A stretch of 64,000 nucleotides of DNA from Phycicoccus avicenniae (GTDB lineage Bacteria; Actinomycetota; Actinomycetes; Actinomycetales; Dermatophilaceae), in the NCBI RefSeq assembly GCF_018139485.1, contig NZ_JAGSNF010000006.1, positions 1 through 64,000 on the forward strand, in the 5' to 3' direction. The translations under genes and the position numbers were made by a program. Every line of letters begins with the position of its first letter. The first letter of the stretch is position 1. Shown here piece by piece: positions 44,933 to 54,478 of the stretch. A model generated the notes under the pieces. It worked only from the letters and a program-made list of their open reading frames with translations. It was not told where the DNA came from and ran no database searches.

Positions 44933-47050
44933 TCACTCGGCCTCGGGCGCGGGCAGCGCCGCGGCGACGGCCCGCGAGACCGGCCCCGCGAGCGTGCGGG
45001 CGTACGTCGCGGTGACGTGGTCGCCCGCCCGGTGGACGGTGACGTGGCCGATGACGACCGGGCACTCGCCGCCCGGGCAGATGCGTTCGGTGAGGTCGAG
45101 CAGGCGGACCCCGTCCCCGGCCGCGCGCACCGCCTCCTCCTGCACCGGCAGGGCGCTCGCCTCGCGCGCCGGGCCGACGGGGAAGGTGCACTCGTCGAGG
45201 CTCTCGGGGTTCCAGGCGGCGCACACGTCGAGGTCGTCCGGCGAGTCGGGGCTGTCCCCGATGACGAGGACGGGCACGTCCGCCTCCGCGAGCCGGCGCC
45301 ACTGGGTCGCGTAGCCCTCGACGAGGGCGGCCCGGTCGCGCCCGGCGCCCGTCTCGGCGGTCCGGGCCACGCCGGAGGTGACGACGACGTCCGGCGGGTC
45401 GCCCGTCAGCGCGTCGAGGACGGCCGTGTTCCACACGTCGCACTCCGGGTAGGCCTCGCCGCCCTCCGCCGCGGCGGCCGCGGAGAAGGCGCACGCCGAC
45501 TTGCCGTAGGTCACGACGCGCCAGCCCTCCTCGACCGCCCGCTCCTGGAGCGCCGGCAGCCACTGCATCGCCTTGGAGTCCCCGACGAGCGCGACGGTCA
45601 CCGCACCGTCGGGGTCGCCGAACTCGCAGGCGACGGGCTCGGTCGACGCGGCCGGGACCTGGCAGCGGTCGACGTCCGCGTCCGGCCGGTCGCGACCCGC
45701 GAGGAGGGGGTCCGGGACGGCCCAGCCGGGATCGGCGGCGTTCGCGACCGCGCGACCGGGGACGACGGTGTTGGCCCCGAGGGACGCCAGCGCCGGGACC
45801 GGCCCGTCCGGCGGGGAGGTCTCGAAGGGCGTGCGGAAGGTCATGAGCGGGACCGACGCCGCGACGCCGACGGCGGACAGCGCGACGCCGAACGCGAGCA
45901 TCGCGCGGGGACGCCGCCGCAGGAAGGTCCCGTAGTGCAGCGGCTGCTCGAGGTAGCGCCACGAGACCCACGCGGGCCACAGCGACGCCGCGGCGAGGGC
46001 CACCGTCGCCCAGGCGGGGACCTCGGCGCCCGTGAGGTACTCGACGGTCCAGCCGCCGAGCACGATGACCGGCCAGTGCCAGAGGTAGACCGAGTACGAC
46101 ATCCCGCCCATCCAGACCATCGGCCGGGTGCCGAGCAGCCGGACCGGACCCCACGACGACCCCTGCCAGCCCGCCCACAGCACGAGCGCCGTCGGCAGGG
46201 TGGCGAGCAGGGCCCACGCCCCCGGCCAGTCGACGTCCGTCGGCAGGGCCACCGCGACGGCGACGATGCCGGCGAGGCCCGCCCAGCCCGCGACCGCCGT
46301 CCACGGGGCCGCCCGCTCCGGCCGCTCCCTGCCGGTGAGCCACACCGCGAGCAGGGCCCCGACGCCGAGCTCCCACACTCGGGTCGTCGTGACGAAGAAC
46401 GCGGCCTCCGGCTCGGTCCGCGACATGACGACGGACCACACGAACGAGGCGAGGACGAGGACACCGAGGACCGCGCCGACGACGCGGCGGTCGGGCCGGG
46501 CCCCGAGGCGTCGGGCGACGAGGGCGACGACGAGGAGCAGCAGGGGCCACACGAGGTAGAACTGCTCCTCGACCGCGAGCGACCAGAAGTGCTGCACCGG
46601 CGACGGGGTGAGGTCGGAGGCGAGGTAGTCGACCTCGCGCCCGGCGAGCGTCCAGTTGACGACGTAGAGCGCCGCGTACCGCACGTCGCGGCCGATGACC
46701 TGCAGCCGCTCCCCCGGGACGACCCACCACGACCAGGCCGCGACGACGGCGAGGACGAGCACGGCCGCCGGCAGCAGGCGTCGGATCCGGCGCCCGAGGA
46801 AGCGCATCCACGAGATCCGGCCCGTCTTGTCGAGCTCGGTGAGCAGCAGCCCGGTGATGAGGTATCCGGAGATGACGAAGAAGACGTCGACGCCGGCGAA
46901 GCCCGCGGGGACGGGCAGCCCCGCGTGGTAGACGAGCACGGCGAGGACGGCGACGGCCCGCAGGCCCTCGACGTCGGGTCGGAAGCGGGCGCGCGCGGCG
47001 GCGGACCTCGTGGTCGCCCGCCGCGTCGGCGCCGCGTCAGCCGTGCTCAC
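44933..47050 (-). CDS. Membrane acyltransferase (acyltransferase-3) fused to SGNH domain
   Basis: 705 residues from GTG 47050, starting inside the 3' end of coaD (14-base overlap). Acyltransferase-3 membrane domain (about 20-390): RPDVEGLRAVAVLAVLVYHA with the conserved RxxR-like/His motif, GFAGVDVFFVISGYLITGLL, and PVQHFWSLAVEEQFYLVWPL. The SGNH-hydrolase-like C-terminal domain (about 470-700) has VALVGDSKAMQWLPAL with the Ser of block I and a late Asp-x-x-His-like GHVTVHRAGDHVT. OafA-type enzymes O-acetylate cell-surface glycans or peptidoglycan. Acceptor unknown. Confidence 0.92.
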   Translation of the reverse strand: MSTADAAPTRRATTRSAAARARFRPDVEGLRAVAVLAVLVYHAGLPVPAGFAGVDVFFVISGYLITGLLLTELDKTGRISWMRFLGRRIRRLLPAAVLVLAVVAAWSWWVVPGERLQVIGRDVRYAALYVVNWTLAGREVDYLASDLTPSPVQHFWSLAVEEQFYLVWPLLLLVVALVARRLGARPDRRVVGAVLGVLVLASFVWSVVMSRTEPEAAFFVTTTRVWELGVGALLAVWLTGRERPERAAPWTAVAGWAGLAGIVAVAVALPTDVDWPGAWALLATLPTALVLWAGWQGSSWGPVRLLGTRPMVWMGGMSYSVYLWHWPVIVLGGWTVEYLTGAEVPAWATVALAAASLWPAWVSWRYLEQPLHYGTFLRRRPRAMLAFGVALSAVGVAASVPLMTFRTPFETSPPDGPVPALASLGANTVVPGRAVANAADPGWAVPDPLLAGRDRPDADVDRCQVPAASTEPVACEFGDPDGAVTVALVGDSKAMQWLPALQERAVEEGWRVVTYGKSACAFSAAAAAEGGEAYPECDVWNTAVLDALTGDPPDVVVTSGVARTAETGAGRDRAALVEGYATQWRRLAEADVPVLVIGDSPDSPDDLDVCAAWNPESLDECTFPVGPAREASALPVQEEAVRAAGDGVRLLDLTERICPGGECPVVIGHVTVHRAGDHVTATYARTLAGPVSRAVAAALPAPEAE

Positions 47051-47543
47051 GCACCCGCGCCACGAGGGCGTCGCGGACCTCGTCCGGGACGAGGCCGGTG
47101 ACGTCGCCGCCGTAGCGCACGACCTCCTTGACGAGCGAGCTCGACACGTGCTCGAGCGAGGGGTCGGCCGGGAGGAAGACGGTCTCGAGCCCCGTGAGGT
47201 GTCGGTTCATCCGGGCCATCGGCAGCTCGTAGGCGAAGTCGGTGCCGCCCCGCAGGCCCTTGACGACGACCCCGGCGTCGAGGTCGCGGCACACGTCGAC
47301 GAGGAGCCGGTCCGCGAAGGCCTCGACCCGGACCCGGTCCCCGATCCCGGCGTGCGCGAGCGCGCCGCGGACGAGGTCGAGCCGCTCCTCGACGGTGAAG
47401 GTGCCGCGCTTGGCGGGGTTGTGCAAGACGGCGACGACGACCTCGTCGGCGACGGCGAGGGCCCGCTCGACGACGTCGAGGTGACCGAGGGTCACGGGGT
47501 CGTAGGACCCGGGGCAGACGGCCCGGCGCACGCGATCGCTCAC
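47037..47543 (-). CDS. coaD: Phosphopantetheine adenylyltransferase
   Basis: 168 residues from GTG 47543. The nucleotidyltransferase motif CPGSYDPVTLGHLDVV (TxGH) and the C-terminal SSSLVKEVVRYGGDVTGLVP are intact. It makes dephospho-CoA from 4'-phosphopantetheine and ATP, the fourth step of CoA synthesis. -10 TAGGGT lies 7 bases before the start; the acyltransferase gene overlaps its end. Confidence 0.97.
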   Translation of the reverse strand: MSDRVRRAVCPGSYDPVTLGHLDVVERALAVADEVVVAVLHNPAKRGTFTVEERLDLVRGALAHAGIGDRVRVEAFADRLLVDVCRDLDAGVVVKGLRGGTDFAYELPMARMNRHLTGLETVFLPADPSLEHVSSSLVKEVVRYGGDVTGLVPDEVRDALVARVREHG

Positions 47544-47550
47544 CCGCGGA

Positions 47551-47556
47551 ACCCTA
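47551..47556 (-). promoter_or_regulatory. Leaderless -10 (TAGGGT) of coaD
   Basis: Minus-strand TAGGGT ends 7 bases before GTG 47543. Confidence 0.55.
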
Positions 47557-47602
47557 CAAGTCCGCCGTCTCGGCCCAGGTCACCGCCACGACGCCGCCTG
47601 CG

Positions 47603-48232
47603 TCACCCGTCCTGCTTCGCCGACTCCTCGACGTCGTGGGCGCGGGCCTTGGCCTCGTCCTGGATCTCCTCCGCCTCGGCGCGCGCCGGGGCCGGGGCGA
47701 TCGTGCCGTCGTGGACGGCCGTGTCGAGGAGGGCCTTGACCTGACCCGTGGAGGCGCAGCCGGCCTCGAGGAGCTGGTTGCGCCGGGTGAGCCAGTCGAC
47801 GGCCAACCGCTCGCGGACGGCGACGTCGACCTCCTCACGGGCCGGGTTGAGGATCGTCTGCTCCTCCTCGTTGGAGTGGTGGTTGACGACCGTCGCGAGG
47901 TCCTCGAGCGCCTCGTCGTACGTGTCCGTGTCCGTCCCCTTGGCCTCGAGGAAGGCGAGCAGGGCCTCGGTGATCTCGGCGTGCTCCTCCTCGCCGTGCT
48001 CGGCCTCATGGGCGGTGATGTCGTCGGCGCGGCGGCGCAGTGTCGGGTAGACCGTCTCCTCCTCCGCCGTCGCGTGCGCGACGAGGATCTCGGCGAGCGC
48101 CTGCCGGGCCGCGGCCCGGTCGGAGTCGGTGCGCCGGCACTCGCGCAGGAGGTCCTCGAACATCCGGTGGTCGTCGAGGATGAGCTCGACGACGTCGCCG
48201 CTGGTGGGACGGGGGATCTCGTAGTCGGTCAT
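47603..48232 (-). CDS. Hemerythrin HHE domain protein
   Basis: 209 residues. Two-helix HHE pairs: ILDDHRMFEDLLRE (His), LVAHATAEEETVYPTL (His, Glu), AEHGEEEHAEITEALLAF (His) and VVNHHSNEEEQTILNP (His, Glu) could bind a di-iron centre. The C-terminal 70 residues are Ala/Glu-rich helix. Likely senses or stores oxygen, NO or iron in the cytoplasm; role unproven. CAGGAT 6 bases before ATG 48232 may be a -10. Confidence 0.9.
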   Translation of the reverse strand: MTDYEIPRPTSGDVVELILDDHRMFEDLLRECRRTDSDRAAARQALAEILVAHATAEEETVYPTLRRRADDITAHEAEHGEEEHAEITEALLAFLEAKGTDTDTYDEALEDLATVVNHHSNEEEQTILNPAREEVDVAVRERLAVDWLTRRNQLLEAGCASTGQVKALLDTAVHDGTIAPAPARAEAEEIQDEAKARAHDVEESAKQDG

Positions 48233-48307
48233 GACGGCATCCTGTCAGACACCCCTGCTGACCAGCCCGGACGTGTCGAACCTTCGCCCGGACCCCGGGC
48301 CCACCGC

Positions 48308-48874
48308 TCAGGTGACCGGCTCGGCGAGCCAGACGGTCGTCTCGCCGTACCTGCGGGGCTTGCCGAGCCGCTCGAGCCCCGGCGGCCACGTCGGCTCCGG
48401 GGAGCGGGAGGAGCGCTCGACGACGACGAGCGCGTCCTCGGCGAGCCAGGCGTCCGCGAGCCGGCCGAGCACCGCGGCGAGGTCGTCCTCCCCCACGTCG
48501 TAGGGCGGGTCGAGGAGGGCGAGGTCGGCGACCTCGTCCGGCGAGGGGTCGGCGGCGAGGGCGGAGGTCACGGTGCTCGCGAGGACGCGGACCCGCCCCA
48601 GCCCAAGGTCGCCGGCGTTGCGGGTGCATGTCGCCGCCGCACGCCGGTCGGACTCGACGAGGACGGCGGACCGGGCCCCGCGGCTCATCGCCTCGAGACC
48701 GAGCGCCCCGGACCCCGCGTAGAGGTCGAGGACCCGGGCGCCCGCGACGGCGTCCCGGGCGTCGAGGGCCGAGAAGAGCGCCTCGCGGACCCGGTCGCTC
48801 GTCGGGCGGGTGCCGGAGCCGGGCGGGGTGCGCAGCGTGCGTCCGCCGACCGTACCGGCGATGATCCGGGTCAT
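48308..48874 (-). CDS. rsmD: 16S rRNA (guanine966-N2)-methyltransferase
   Basis: 188 residues. MTRIIAGTVGGRTLRTPPGS and the hinge RPTSDRVREALFSALD are RsmD-specific. The SAM site is VLDLYAGSGALGLEAMSRGA and the catalytic DPPY in LALLDPPYDVGEDD. It methylates G966 of 16S rRNA. Its ATG shares one base with the recG stop (TGATG), so the pair is translationally coupled. Confidence 0.95.
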   Translation of the reverse strand: MTRIIAGTVGGRTLRTPPGSGTRPTSDRVREALFSALDARDAVAGARVLDLYAGSGALGLEAMSRGARSAVLVESDRRAAATCTRNAGDLGLGRVRVLASTVTSALAADPSPDEVADLALLDPPYDVGEDDLAAVLGRLADAWLAEDALVVVERSSRSPEPTWPPGLERLGKPRRYGETTVWLAEPVT

Positions 48875-51033
48875 CAGCCGCGCTCCAGGTAGGCGGCCTG
48901 CTCGGCGTCGACGCGGGCGCGGACGGCCTCGGCGAGCAGCGGGTGGGCGGAGAGGTCGGGGTCGGCCTCGACGAGGGCGAAGGCGTCCTCGCGGGCGGCG
49001 TCGATGACGTCCTCGTGCTCGAGGATGTGGAGGAACTCCAGCTGCGTGGTCCGGCCGTGCTGGGCGGCGCCGAGGATGTCGCCCTCCCGTCGCTGGGAGA
49101 GGTCGAGCCGGGCGAGCTCGAAGCCGTCGGTCGTCCCGGCGACGGCGGTGAGCCGCTCGAGGGCCGGCTCGGCGTCGCTGCCGGTGACGAGGAGGCAGAG
49201 CCCCGGGAAGCCCCCGCGTCCGATGCGCCCGCGCAGCTGGTGCAGCTGCGAGACGCCGAAGCGGTCGGCGTCCATGACGACCATGACGCTCGCGTTCGGC
49301 ACGTCGACCCCGACCTCGACGACGGTCGTCGAGACGAGGACGTCGGTCTCCCCGCGCTGGAACCTGGCCATGACGGCGTCCTTGTCCTCGGCCGGGAGCC
49401 GGCCGTGGAGGACCTCGACGGTGAGCCCGGCGAGGGACGGCTCCTCGGCGAGCGCGGCGCTCACCCCGGTCGTGCTCTTGAGCGGCCGGGGCGCGGCCTC
49501 CTCGCCCTCCGGCGGGTCCGCGGCCGCGACGCCGTCGTCCGGGGCGTCGTCCTCGCCGATCCGGGGGCACACGACGTACGCCTGGCGTCCGGTGCGCACC
49601 TCCTCGGCCACCCGGGCCCACGTCCGCTCCATCCAGCCGGGTCGGTCCTCGGGGACGACGTGCGTCGTGATCGGGGCCCGTCCGGCGGGCAGCTCGCGCA
49701 GCGTCGAGGTCTCGAGGTCGCCGAAGACCGTCATCGCGACGGTCCGCGGGATGGGGGTCGCCGTCATGACGAGGACGTGCGGCGGGGTCTCACCCTTGCT
49801 CCGCAGCGCGTCGCGCTGCTCGACGCCGAAGCGGTGCTGCTCGTCGACGACGACGAGCCCGAGGTCGCGGAAGTCGACGGTCTCCTGGAGGAGTGCGTGG
49901 GTGCCGACGACGATGCCGGCGTCGCCGGAGGCGACGTCGAGGAGGGCCTTGCGGCGCTCGGCGGTCGACTGCGACCCGGTGAGGAGGACGACCCGGGTCG
50001 CGTGCTCGGCGCCGCCGAGCATCCCGCCCTCCGCGAGGTCGCCGAGCATGCGGGTCATCGTGCGGTGGTGCTGGCCGACGAGCACCTCGGTGGGCGCGAG
50101 GAGCGCGGCCTGCCCGCCGGAGTCGACCGCCTGGAGCATCGCCCGCAGGGCGACGACGGTCTTGCCGGAGCCGACCTCGCCCTGGAGCAGGCGGTGCATC
50201 GGGGTCTCGCGGGACATCTCGGCAGCGACCGTCTCGCCCACCTCCCGCTGGCCGGCGGTGAGGTCGAACGGCAGCCGGGCGTCGAACGCGGCGAGGATGC
50301 CGTCCTCGCGCCCCGGCCGGGCCCGGGTGGAGTCGCCCGCCGCGGCGCGCCGCCGCTGGGCGAGGGTGGCCTGGAGGACGAACGCCTCCTCGTAGCGCAG
50401 CCGCTGCTGGGCGGCGCGGACCTCGTCGTGGGTGTCGGGCCCGTGGACGCCGCGCAGCGCCTCGGTGCGCCCGACGAGCCCACGCCGGCGACGGACGTCC
50501 TCGGGCAGGGCGTCGGGGACGTCGTCGAGGGCCACGAGGACCAGCCGCACGCTCTCGGTGACGGTCCACGTGTGGAGGCTGCCGACCGGGCGGTAGATGG
50601 GGACGAGGTCCTTGCGGTCCCCGGCGTCGAAGTCGTCGAGCATCGTGTAGCCGGGATGGGTCAGCTGCTTGCGCCCCCGGTAGGTCCCGACGGTCCCGGC
50701 GAAGATCCCCCGGGCACCGGGGACCAGGACGTGCGCGTGCGGGTAGGCGCGGAAGAAGGTGATGTCCAGCTCGTGCCGGCCGTCGGTGATGACGACCTCG
50801 AGCATCGTCCCCTTGCGCTTCTGCATCCGCCGGGTGCTCGCCCGCTTCACGACCGCGACCCCGACGAGGAACTCCCCCGGCGTCGCGGTGCCGAGGTCGT
50901 CGTTCTCGCGGCTGCGGTAGCGCCGCGGCCAGAAGGCGAGGAGGTCGCCGACGGTGCGGATGTCCCGGTGCTTCGCGAACTGCTCGGCGGCGGTCGCGAT
51001 GATCGGCCGGAGCGGGCTGGACTCGGTCGCCAT
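48874..51033 (-). CDS. recG: ATP-dependent DNA helicase RecG
   Basis: 719 residues from ATG 51033 (GTG 51036 is equally close). OB/wedge domain (about 50-150), then two RecA-like domains: LLQGEVGSGKTVVALRAML (Walker A), VVDEQHRFGVEQRDAL (DEQH), MTATPIPRTVAMTVFGD, and the final helicase motif QLRGRIGRGG. It remodels stalled forks and Holliday junctions. Start overlaps the fakA-like gene stop. Confidence 0.96.
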   Translation of the reverse strand: MATESSPLRPIIATAAEQFAKHRDIRTVGDLLAFWPRRYRSRENDDLGTATPGEFLVGVAVVKRASTRRMQKRKGTMLEVVITDGRHELDITFFRAYPHAHVLVPGARGIFAGTVGTYRGRKQLTHPGYTMLDDFDAGDRKDLVPIYRPVGSLHTWTVTESVRLVLVALDDVPDALPEDVRRRRGLVGRTEALRGVHGPDTHDEVRAAQQRLRYEEAFVLQATLAQRRRAAAGDSTRARPGREDGILAAFDARLPFDLTAGQREVGETVAAEMSRETPMHRLLQGEVGSGKTVVALRAMLQAVDSGGQAALLAPTEVLVGQHHRTMTRMLGDLAEGGMLGGAEHATRVVLLTGSQSTAERRKALLDVASGDAGIVVGTHALLQETVDFRDLGLVVVDEQHRFGVEQRDALRSKGETPPHVLVMTATPIPRTVAMTVFGDLETSTLRELPAGRAPITTHVVPEDRPGWMERTWARVAEEVRTGRQAYVVCPRIGEDDAPDDGVAAADPPEGEEAAPRPLKSTTGVSAALAEEPSLAGLTVEVLHGRLPAEDKDAVMARFQRGETDVLVSTTVVEVGVDVPNASVMVVMDADRFGVSQLHQLRGRIGRGGFPGLCLLVTGSDAEPALERLTAVAGTTDGFELARLDLSQRREGDILGAAQHGRTTQLEFLHILEHEDVIDAAREDAFALVEADPDLSAHPLLAEAVRARVDAEQAAYLERG

Positions 51034-52697
51034 CACTCGACCCCGAGGAGCAGGAGGCTGTCGGGCTGTCCGCCGTCGAGGACGACGACCTCGACACCCG
51101 GGCGCTCGCGGGACAGGGCGTCGGCGACGCGGTCGGCGAGGCCTCTCCCGGCCCCGGACCCGGCGACGAGGGTGACGAGCTCACCGCCCGCGGACAGCAG
51201 CCGCTCGAGGACGGCACGGGCGGCGACCTCGGCGCCGGCCCCCGTCGGGACGACCTCCCCGAGGGCGGTCCCGACGACCCCGTCGGCGGACGGCGTGACG
51301 GCGCCGTACCGGGAGGAGCCGGCTGCCGACGTCATCGCGTCGACGACCTCGCCGACGGTCCGCGCCGGGTCGAGGACGGCGAGCGCGGCGAGTGACTGCA
51401 CGACGGCGACGGCGGGGACGACGTGCAGGGCGAGCCCCTCGTCCCCGGCCGCGCGGGCCGCCACCTCGGCGGCCTCGAGCCCGGCCGGGTCCCCCGGGAG
51501 CACGACGACCTCGCGCGCCCCGGTGGCACGGGCCGCCGCGAGCACCCGCCCGCTCGCCCCGGGCCGGTCGGCGCCGAGGTCGACCGGCACGCCCCCGGCC
51601 TCCTCGACGAGCGACGCGACGCCCGGGCCCGGGGACCCGACGACGACGCCGACCCGGCCGCCGGCCGCCCGCCCGGCCACCTGGCTCGGCAGGTGGGTGA
51701 TGCGGATGCGTTCGGGGACCCCGGCCGCGATCCCCGCCTCGACGGCGGCTCCGGGGTCGTCGACGTGCACGTGGACGTTCCACAGCCGCGGCCCGCCGAC
51801 GACGAGGAGGCTGTCACCGAGGGCGTCGAGCCGTGCCCGGAGGACGTCGACCGCGCCGGCGTCGGTGACGGTGAGGAGGTACATCACCTCGTAGGCCGGC
51901 CCGCCGTGGGCGGGCAGGTGGTCCGGCTCCGCGAGCGCGTCACCGGCGGACGCCCCGTGGTTCCGGGCTTCCGGCTCCCGGGCGCCGGAGGTCGCCGGCC
52001 GGTGCCACTCGTCGCGGTCCCCGACGCGGGCGGGGTCGAGGGTCCCGGGGTCGTCCTGGGTCCAGGCGCCGGTGACGACCCGGTGGAGCGACTCCAGGAG
52101 CAGGAGGCAGCCGGCGCCCCCGGCGTCGACGACGCCCGCGTCGGCGAGCTCCGCGAGCTGGTCGGGGGTGCCGGCGAGGGCCCCGCGGGCGGCCGTCACC
52201 GCGGCCGCCGAGACCTCGGCGAGCCCTCCCCCGGCGTCGGCGGTCTTCCGGGCGGCGGCGGCCGCCGCGTCGGCGACCGTGAGGATGGTCCCCTCGCGCG
52301 GGTGCCCGACCCCGGCGCGGGCGGCCGCGGCCCCGCGGACGAGGCAGACGGCGAGCAGCGCGGCGTCGACGGTCCTCGCCTGCCGCTCCTCGACGACGTC
52401 GCACAGCCCGCCGACGACCTGGCTGAGGATGACCCCCGAGTTGCCCCGGGCGGACACGAGGATGGCCCGGCGCAGGCGACGGCACTCCTCGACGAGGTCG
52501 GCCGGGGCGGTGGCCCCGAGCGAGTCGGCGACCGTCTCGAGCGCACCGTCGAGGGTGAGGTAGAGGTTGGTGCCGGTGTCCCCGTCCGGCACCGGGAAGA
52601 CGTTGAGGTCGTCGAGCTCGGTCCGGCGGGCCGCGAGCGCGGCCCGGGTGAGGAGGGCCCAGTGCCGTGCGTCGTCGGCGGTCAACACGTCGGGCAC
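51033..52697 (-). CDS. DAK2-domain protein, FakA-like fatty acid kinase family
   Basis: 554 residues from GTG 52697. N-terminal DhaL/DAK2 ATP-binding domain: [20 protein letters not shown] carries the Mg-binding Asp residues, and [18 protein letters not shown] the second motif. The C-terminal half is the DegV-like/FakA domain (about 230-554). FakA phosphorylates fatty acids held by FakB (DegV proteins) in Gram-positive bacteria. In actinobacteria the gene is always beside recG and rpmB; function there is inferred. Leaderless -10 TACCCT. Confidence 0.9.
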   Translation of the reverse strand: MPDVLTADDARHWALLTRAALAARRTELDDLNVFPVPDGDTGTNLYLTLDGALETVADSLGATAPADLVEECRRLRRAILVSARGNSGVILSQVVGGLCDVVEERQARTVDAALLAVCLVRGAAAARAGVGHPREGTILTVADAAAAAARKTADAGGGLAEVSAAAVTAARGALAGTPDQLAELADAGVVDAGGAGCLLLLESLHRVVTGAWTQDDPGTLDPARVGDRDEWHRPATSGAREPEARNHGASAGDALAEPDHLPAHGGPAYEVMYLLTVTDAGAVDVLRARLDALGDSLLVVGGPRLWNVHVHVDDPGAAVEAGIAAGVPERIRITHLPSQVAGRAAGGRVGVVVGSPGPGVASLVEEAGGVPVDLGADRPGASGRVLAAARATGAREVVVLPGDPAGLEAAEVAARAAGDEGLALHVVPAVAVVQSLAALAVLDPARTVGEVVDAMTSAAGSSRYGAVTPSADGVVGTALGEVVPTGAGAEVAARAVLERLLSAGGELVTLVAGSGAGRGLADRVADALSRERPGVEVVVLDGGQPDSLLLLGVE

Positions 52698-52704
52698 GTC
52701 GGCC

Positions 52705-52710
52705 AGGGTA
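52705..52710 (-). promoter_or_regulatory. Leaderless -10 (TACCCT) of the fakA-like/recG/rsmD operon
   Basis: Minus-strand TACCCT ends 7 bases before GTG 52697. Confidence 0.55.
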
Positions 52711-52743
52711 TCGGTCGCCCACGACCTCGCCCCGAAGGGCGTT

Positions 52744-52773
52744 TTGGTCGCCGGGCCGCGACTCGGCTACGCT
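52744..52773 (+). promoter_or_regulatory. rpmB promoter
   Basis: -35 TTGGTC (52744-52749), 18-base spacer, -10 TACGCT (52768-52773), about 65 bases of leader to rpmB. Confidence 0.65.
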
Positions 52774-52844
52774 GTTCCGGTTGCGCGTGCGCCTCCGCGC
52801 CGCGCCCCAGGACATCCCATCCGTCACCTTCGAGGAGAACACCC

Positions 52845-53039
52845 GTGGCTGCCACCTGCGACGTCTGCGGCAAGGGCCCCGGTTTCGGGCACAACATCTC
52901 GCACTCGCACCGCCGCACCAAGCGCCGCTGGAACCCGAACATCCAGCGCGTCAAGGCGCTGGTCGGCGACGCCGGTGTGACCCCGAAGCGGCTCAACGTC
53001 TGCACCTCCTGCCTCAAGGCGGGCAAGGTCAAGCGCTGA
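52845..53039 (+). CDS. rpmB: 50S ribosomal protein bL28 (zinc-ribbon form)
   Basis: 64 residues from GTG 52845 with GAGGAGA 7 bases upstream. [20 protein letters not shown] and [15 protein letters not shown] provide two CxxC pairs, i.e. the zinc form. [13 protein letters not shown] is the bL28 signature. Many actinobacteria carry a second, Zn-free copy elsewhere. Convergent with thiL, separated by a terminator. Confidence 0.97.
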   Translation: MAATCDVCGKGPGFGHNISHSHRRTKRRWNPNIQRVKALVGDAGVTPKRLNVCTSCLKAGKVKR

Positions 53040-53055
53040 CCTGACCGCGCACGAC

Positions 53056-53087
53056 ACGGGCGGCCTCCCTCACGGGGGGCCGCCCGT
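53056..53087 (+). terminator. rpmB terminator hairpin
   Basis: 14-bp stem, arms 53056-53069 and 53074-53087 with one G-T pair and a 4-base loop TCAC. It should also act on thiL transcripts from the other side. Confidence 0.75.
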
Positions 53088-53127
53088 TCGTCGTCCCCGG
53101 ACCTCGACGGGCGTCCGGACGCCGCGG

Positions 53128-54159
53128 TCAGCCGGCGCCGAAGTGGTCCCAGCCCCGCACGTCCGGCACCACCCCGTCGACGGTGACCACGCCGTCCGGC
53201 CCGGCGGGGACGACCCGGCCGACGGCGACCCAGGGCTCGCCGGCGAGGGCCACGAGGTCGGTGGCCGCCGGGAAGCAGCCGACGAGGGAGTGCTCCTCGC
53301 CGCCGGCGAGCACCTGCTCGATGGCCCGCCCCGCCCCGAGCACCTCGGTGAGCGGCCCGGCCGCGTGGTGGGCGCGCAGGGCGTCCCCGTCGAGGTCGAC
53401 CGCCACGCCGCTCGCCCGCGCGACCCGCCCCGCGTCGGTGACGAGACCGTCGGAGACGTCGACGAGGGCGTGCGCCCCGGCGGCCGCGGCGACGGGCCCG
53501 GAGCGCCAGGGGGTGCGCGGTGCGAGGTGGTCGGCGACCAGGCCCGCCGCCGGGCCGGTGCGCGGCAGGTCCTCGAGGAGCACGGCGAGCCCGCCCCCGG
53601 AGCGCCCGAGGGTCCCGCAGACGGCCACGACGTCGCCCGCCCGGGCCCCCGAGCGCAGGACCGGAGGACCGGGCAGGGCGCCGAGGGCGGTGATGGTGAC
53701 GGACACGACGCCGGGCGGCCCCGAGGAGACGTCGCCCCCGAGGACCGGCGCGCCGCACTCGGCCGCGACGTCGGCGATGCCGGCGGCCAGGTCGACCGCC
53801 CACGCCACCGGCAGGTCGGGGTCGGCGACGAGGGAGACGAGGAGCCCGGTCGGCACCGCCCCCATCGCGGCGACGTCGGCGACGTTCGAGACCGCCACCT
53901 TGACGCCGACGTCGTGACCGCTCGACCACTCGTCACGCCAGTCCTGACCGCGGACCATCCCGTCGGTCGTCGCGACGACGGAGCCCCCCGGGGCGGCGAC
54001 GACGGCGGCGTCGTCACCCGGTCCGACGAGCACGTCGGCGTGCCGGGGACGCACCCGGTCGTAGGCCGGGAGCACCCGCGCGAGCAGCGCGGCCTCGTCG
54101 ACGTCGCGGAGGCGTTCCACGGCCTCTCCCTCCCTCGGTGTCGGGCCGGCCACGGGCAC
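53128..54159 (-). CDS. thiL: Thiamine-monophosphate kinase
   Basis: 343 residues. DVLVGPGDDAAVVAAPGG and ATTDGMVRGQDWRDEW hold metal-binding Asp residues; VAVSNVADVAAMGA and LVDVSDGLVTDAGRVARASG are the ThiL signatures. It makes thiamine diphosphate from thiamine monophosphate. Start uncertain between GTG 54159 and GTG 54153; a TACCGT immediately upstream could be a -10. Confidence 0.93.
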   Translation of the reverse strand: MPVAGPTPREGEAVERLRDVDEAALLARVLPAYDRVRPRHADVLVGPGDDAAVVAAPGGSVVATTDGMVRGQDWRDEWSSGHDVGVKVAVSNVADVAAMGAVPTGLLVSLVADPDLPVAWAVDLAAGIADVAAECGAPVLGGDVSSGPPGVVSVTITALGALPGPPVLRSGARAGDVVAVCGTLGRSGGGLAVLLEDLPRTGPAAGLVADHLAPRTPWRSGPVAAAAGAHALVDVSDGLVTDAGRVARASGVAVDLDGDALRAHHAAGPLTEVLGAGRAIEQVLAGGEEHSLVGCFPAATDLVALAGEPWVAVGRVVPAGPDGVVTVDGVVPDVRGWDHFGAG

Positions 54160-54244
54160 GGTAGCGTCTGCTGCGCCCCGTCCCCCGCGACGGGCCCCCG
54201 CGCCGGGCAGCCGCCCGGCGCGCGACGACGCAAAGGTGGACGCA

Positions 54245-54478
54245 GTGGTTCAGGCCTACATCCTCGTGCAGACCGACGTCGGCAAGGCCGCCGAGGTCGC
54301 CGCGACGATCGCGACGATCGACGGCGTCGTCCTCGCCGAGGACGTCACCGGCCCCTACGACTGCATCGCCCGCGTCGAGGCCGAGACGGTCGACGAGCTC
54401 GGGAAGCTCGTCATCTCCAAGATCCAGGACACCGACGGCATCACCCGGACCCTCACGTGCACGGTGGTCCACGTCTGA
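54245..54478 (+). CDS. Stand-alone Lrp/AsnC ligand-binding domain protein
   Basis: 77 residues from GTG 54245, chosen since AAAGGTGG lies 5 bases upstream and related proteins begin VQAYIL. Only the RAM domain (VQAYILVQTDVGKAAEVAAT, GPYDCIARVEAETVDELGKL) is present; the HTH half is absent. Such single-domain proteins bind amino acids and may join full-length Lrp regulators. Upstream of a DUF3515 lipoprotein whose start lies inside this gene. Confidence 0.92.
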   Translation: MVQAYILVQTDVGKAAEVAATIATIDGVVLAEDVTGPYDCIARVEAETVDELGKLVISKIQDTDGITRTLTCTVVHV

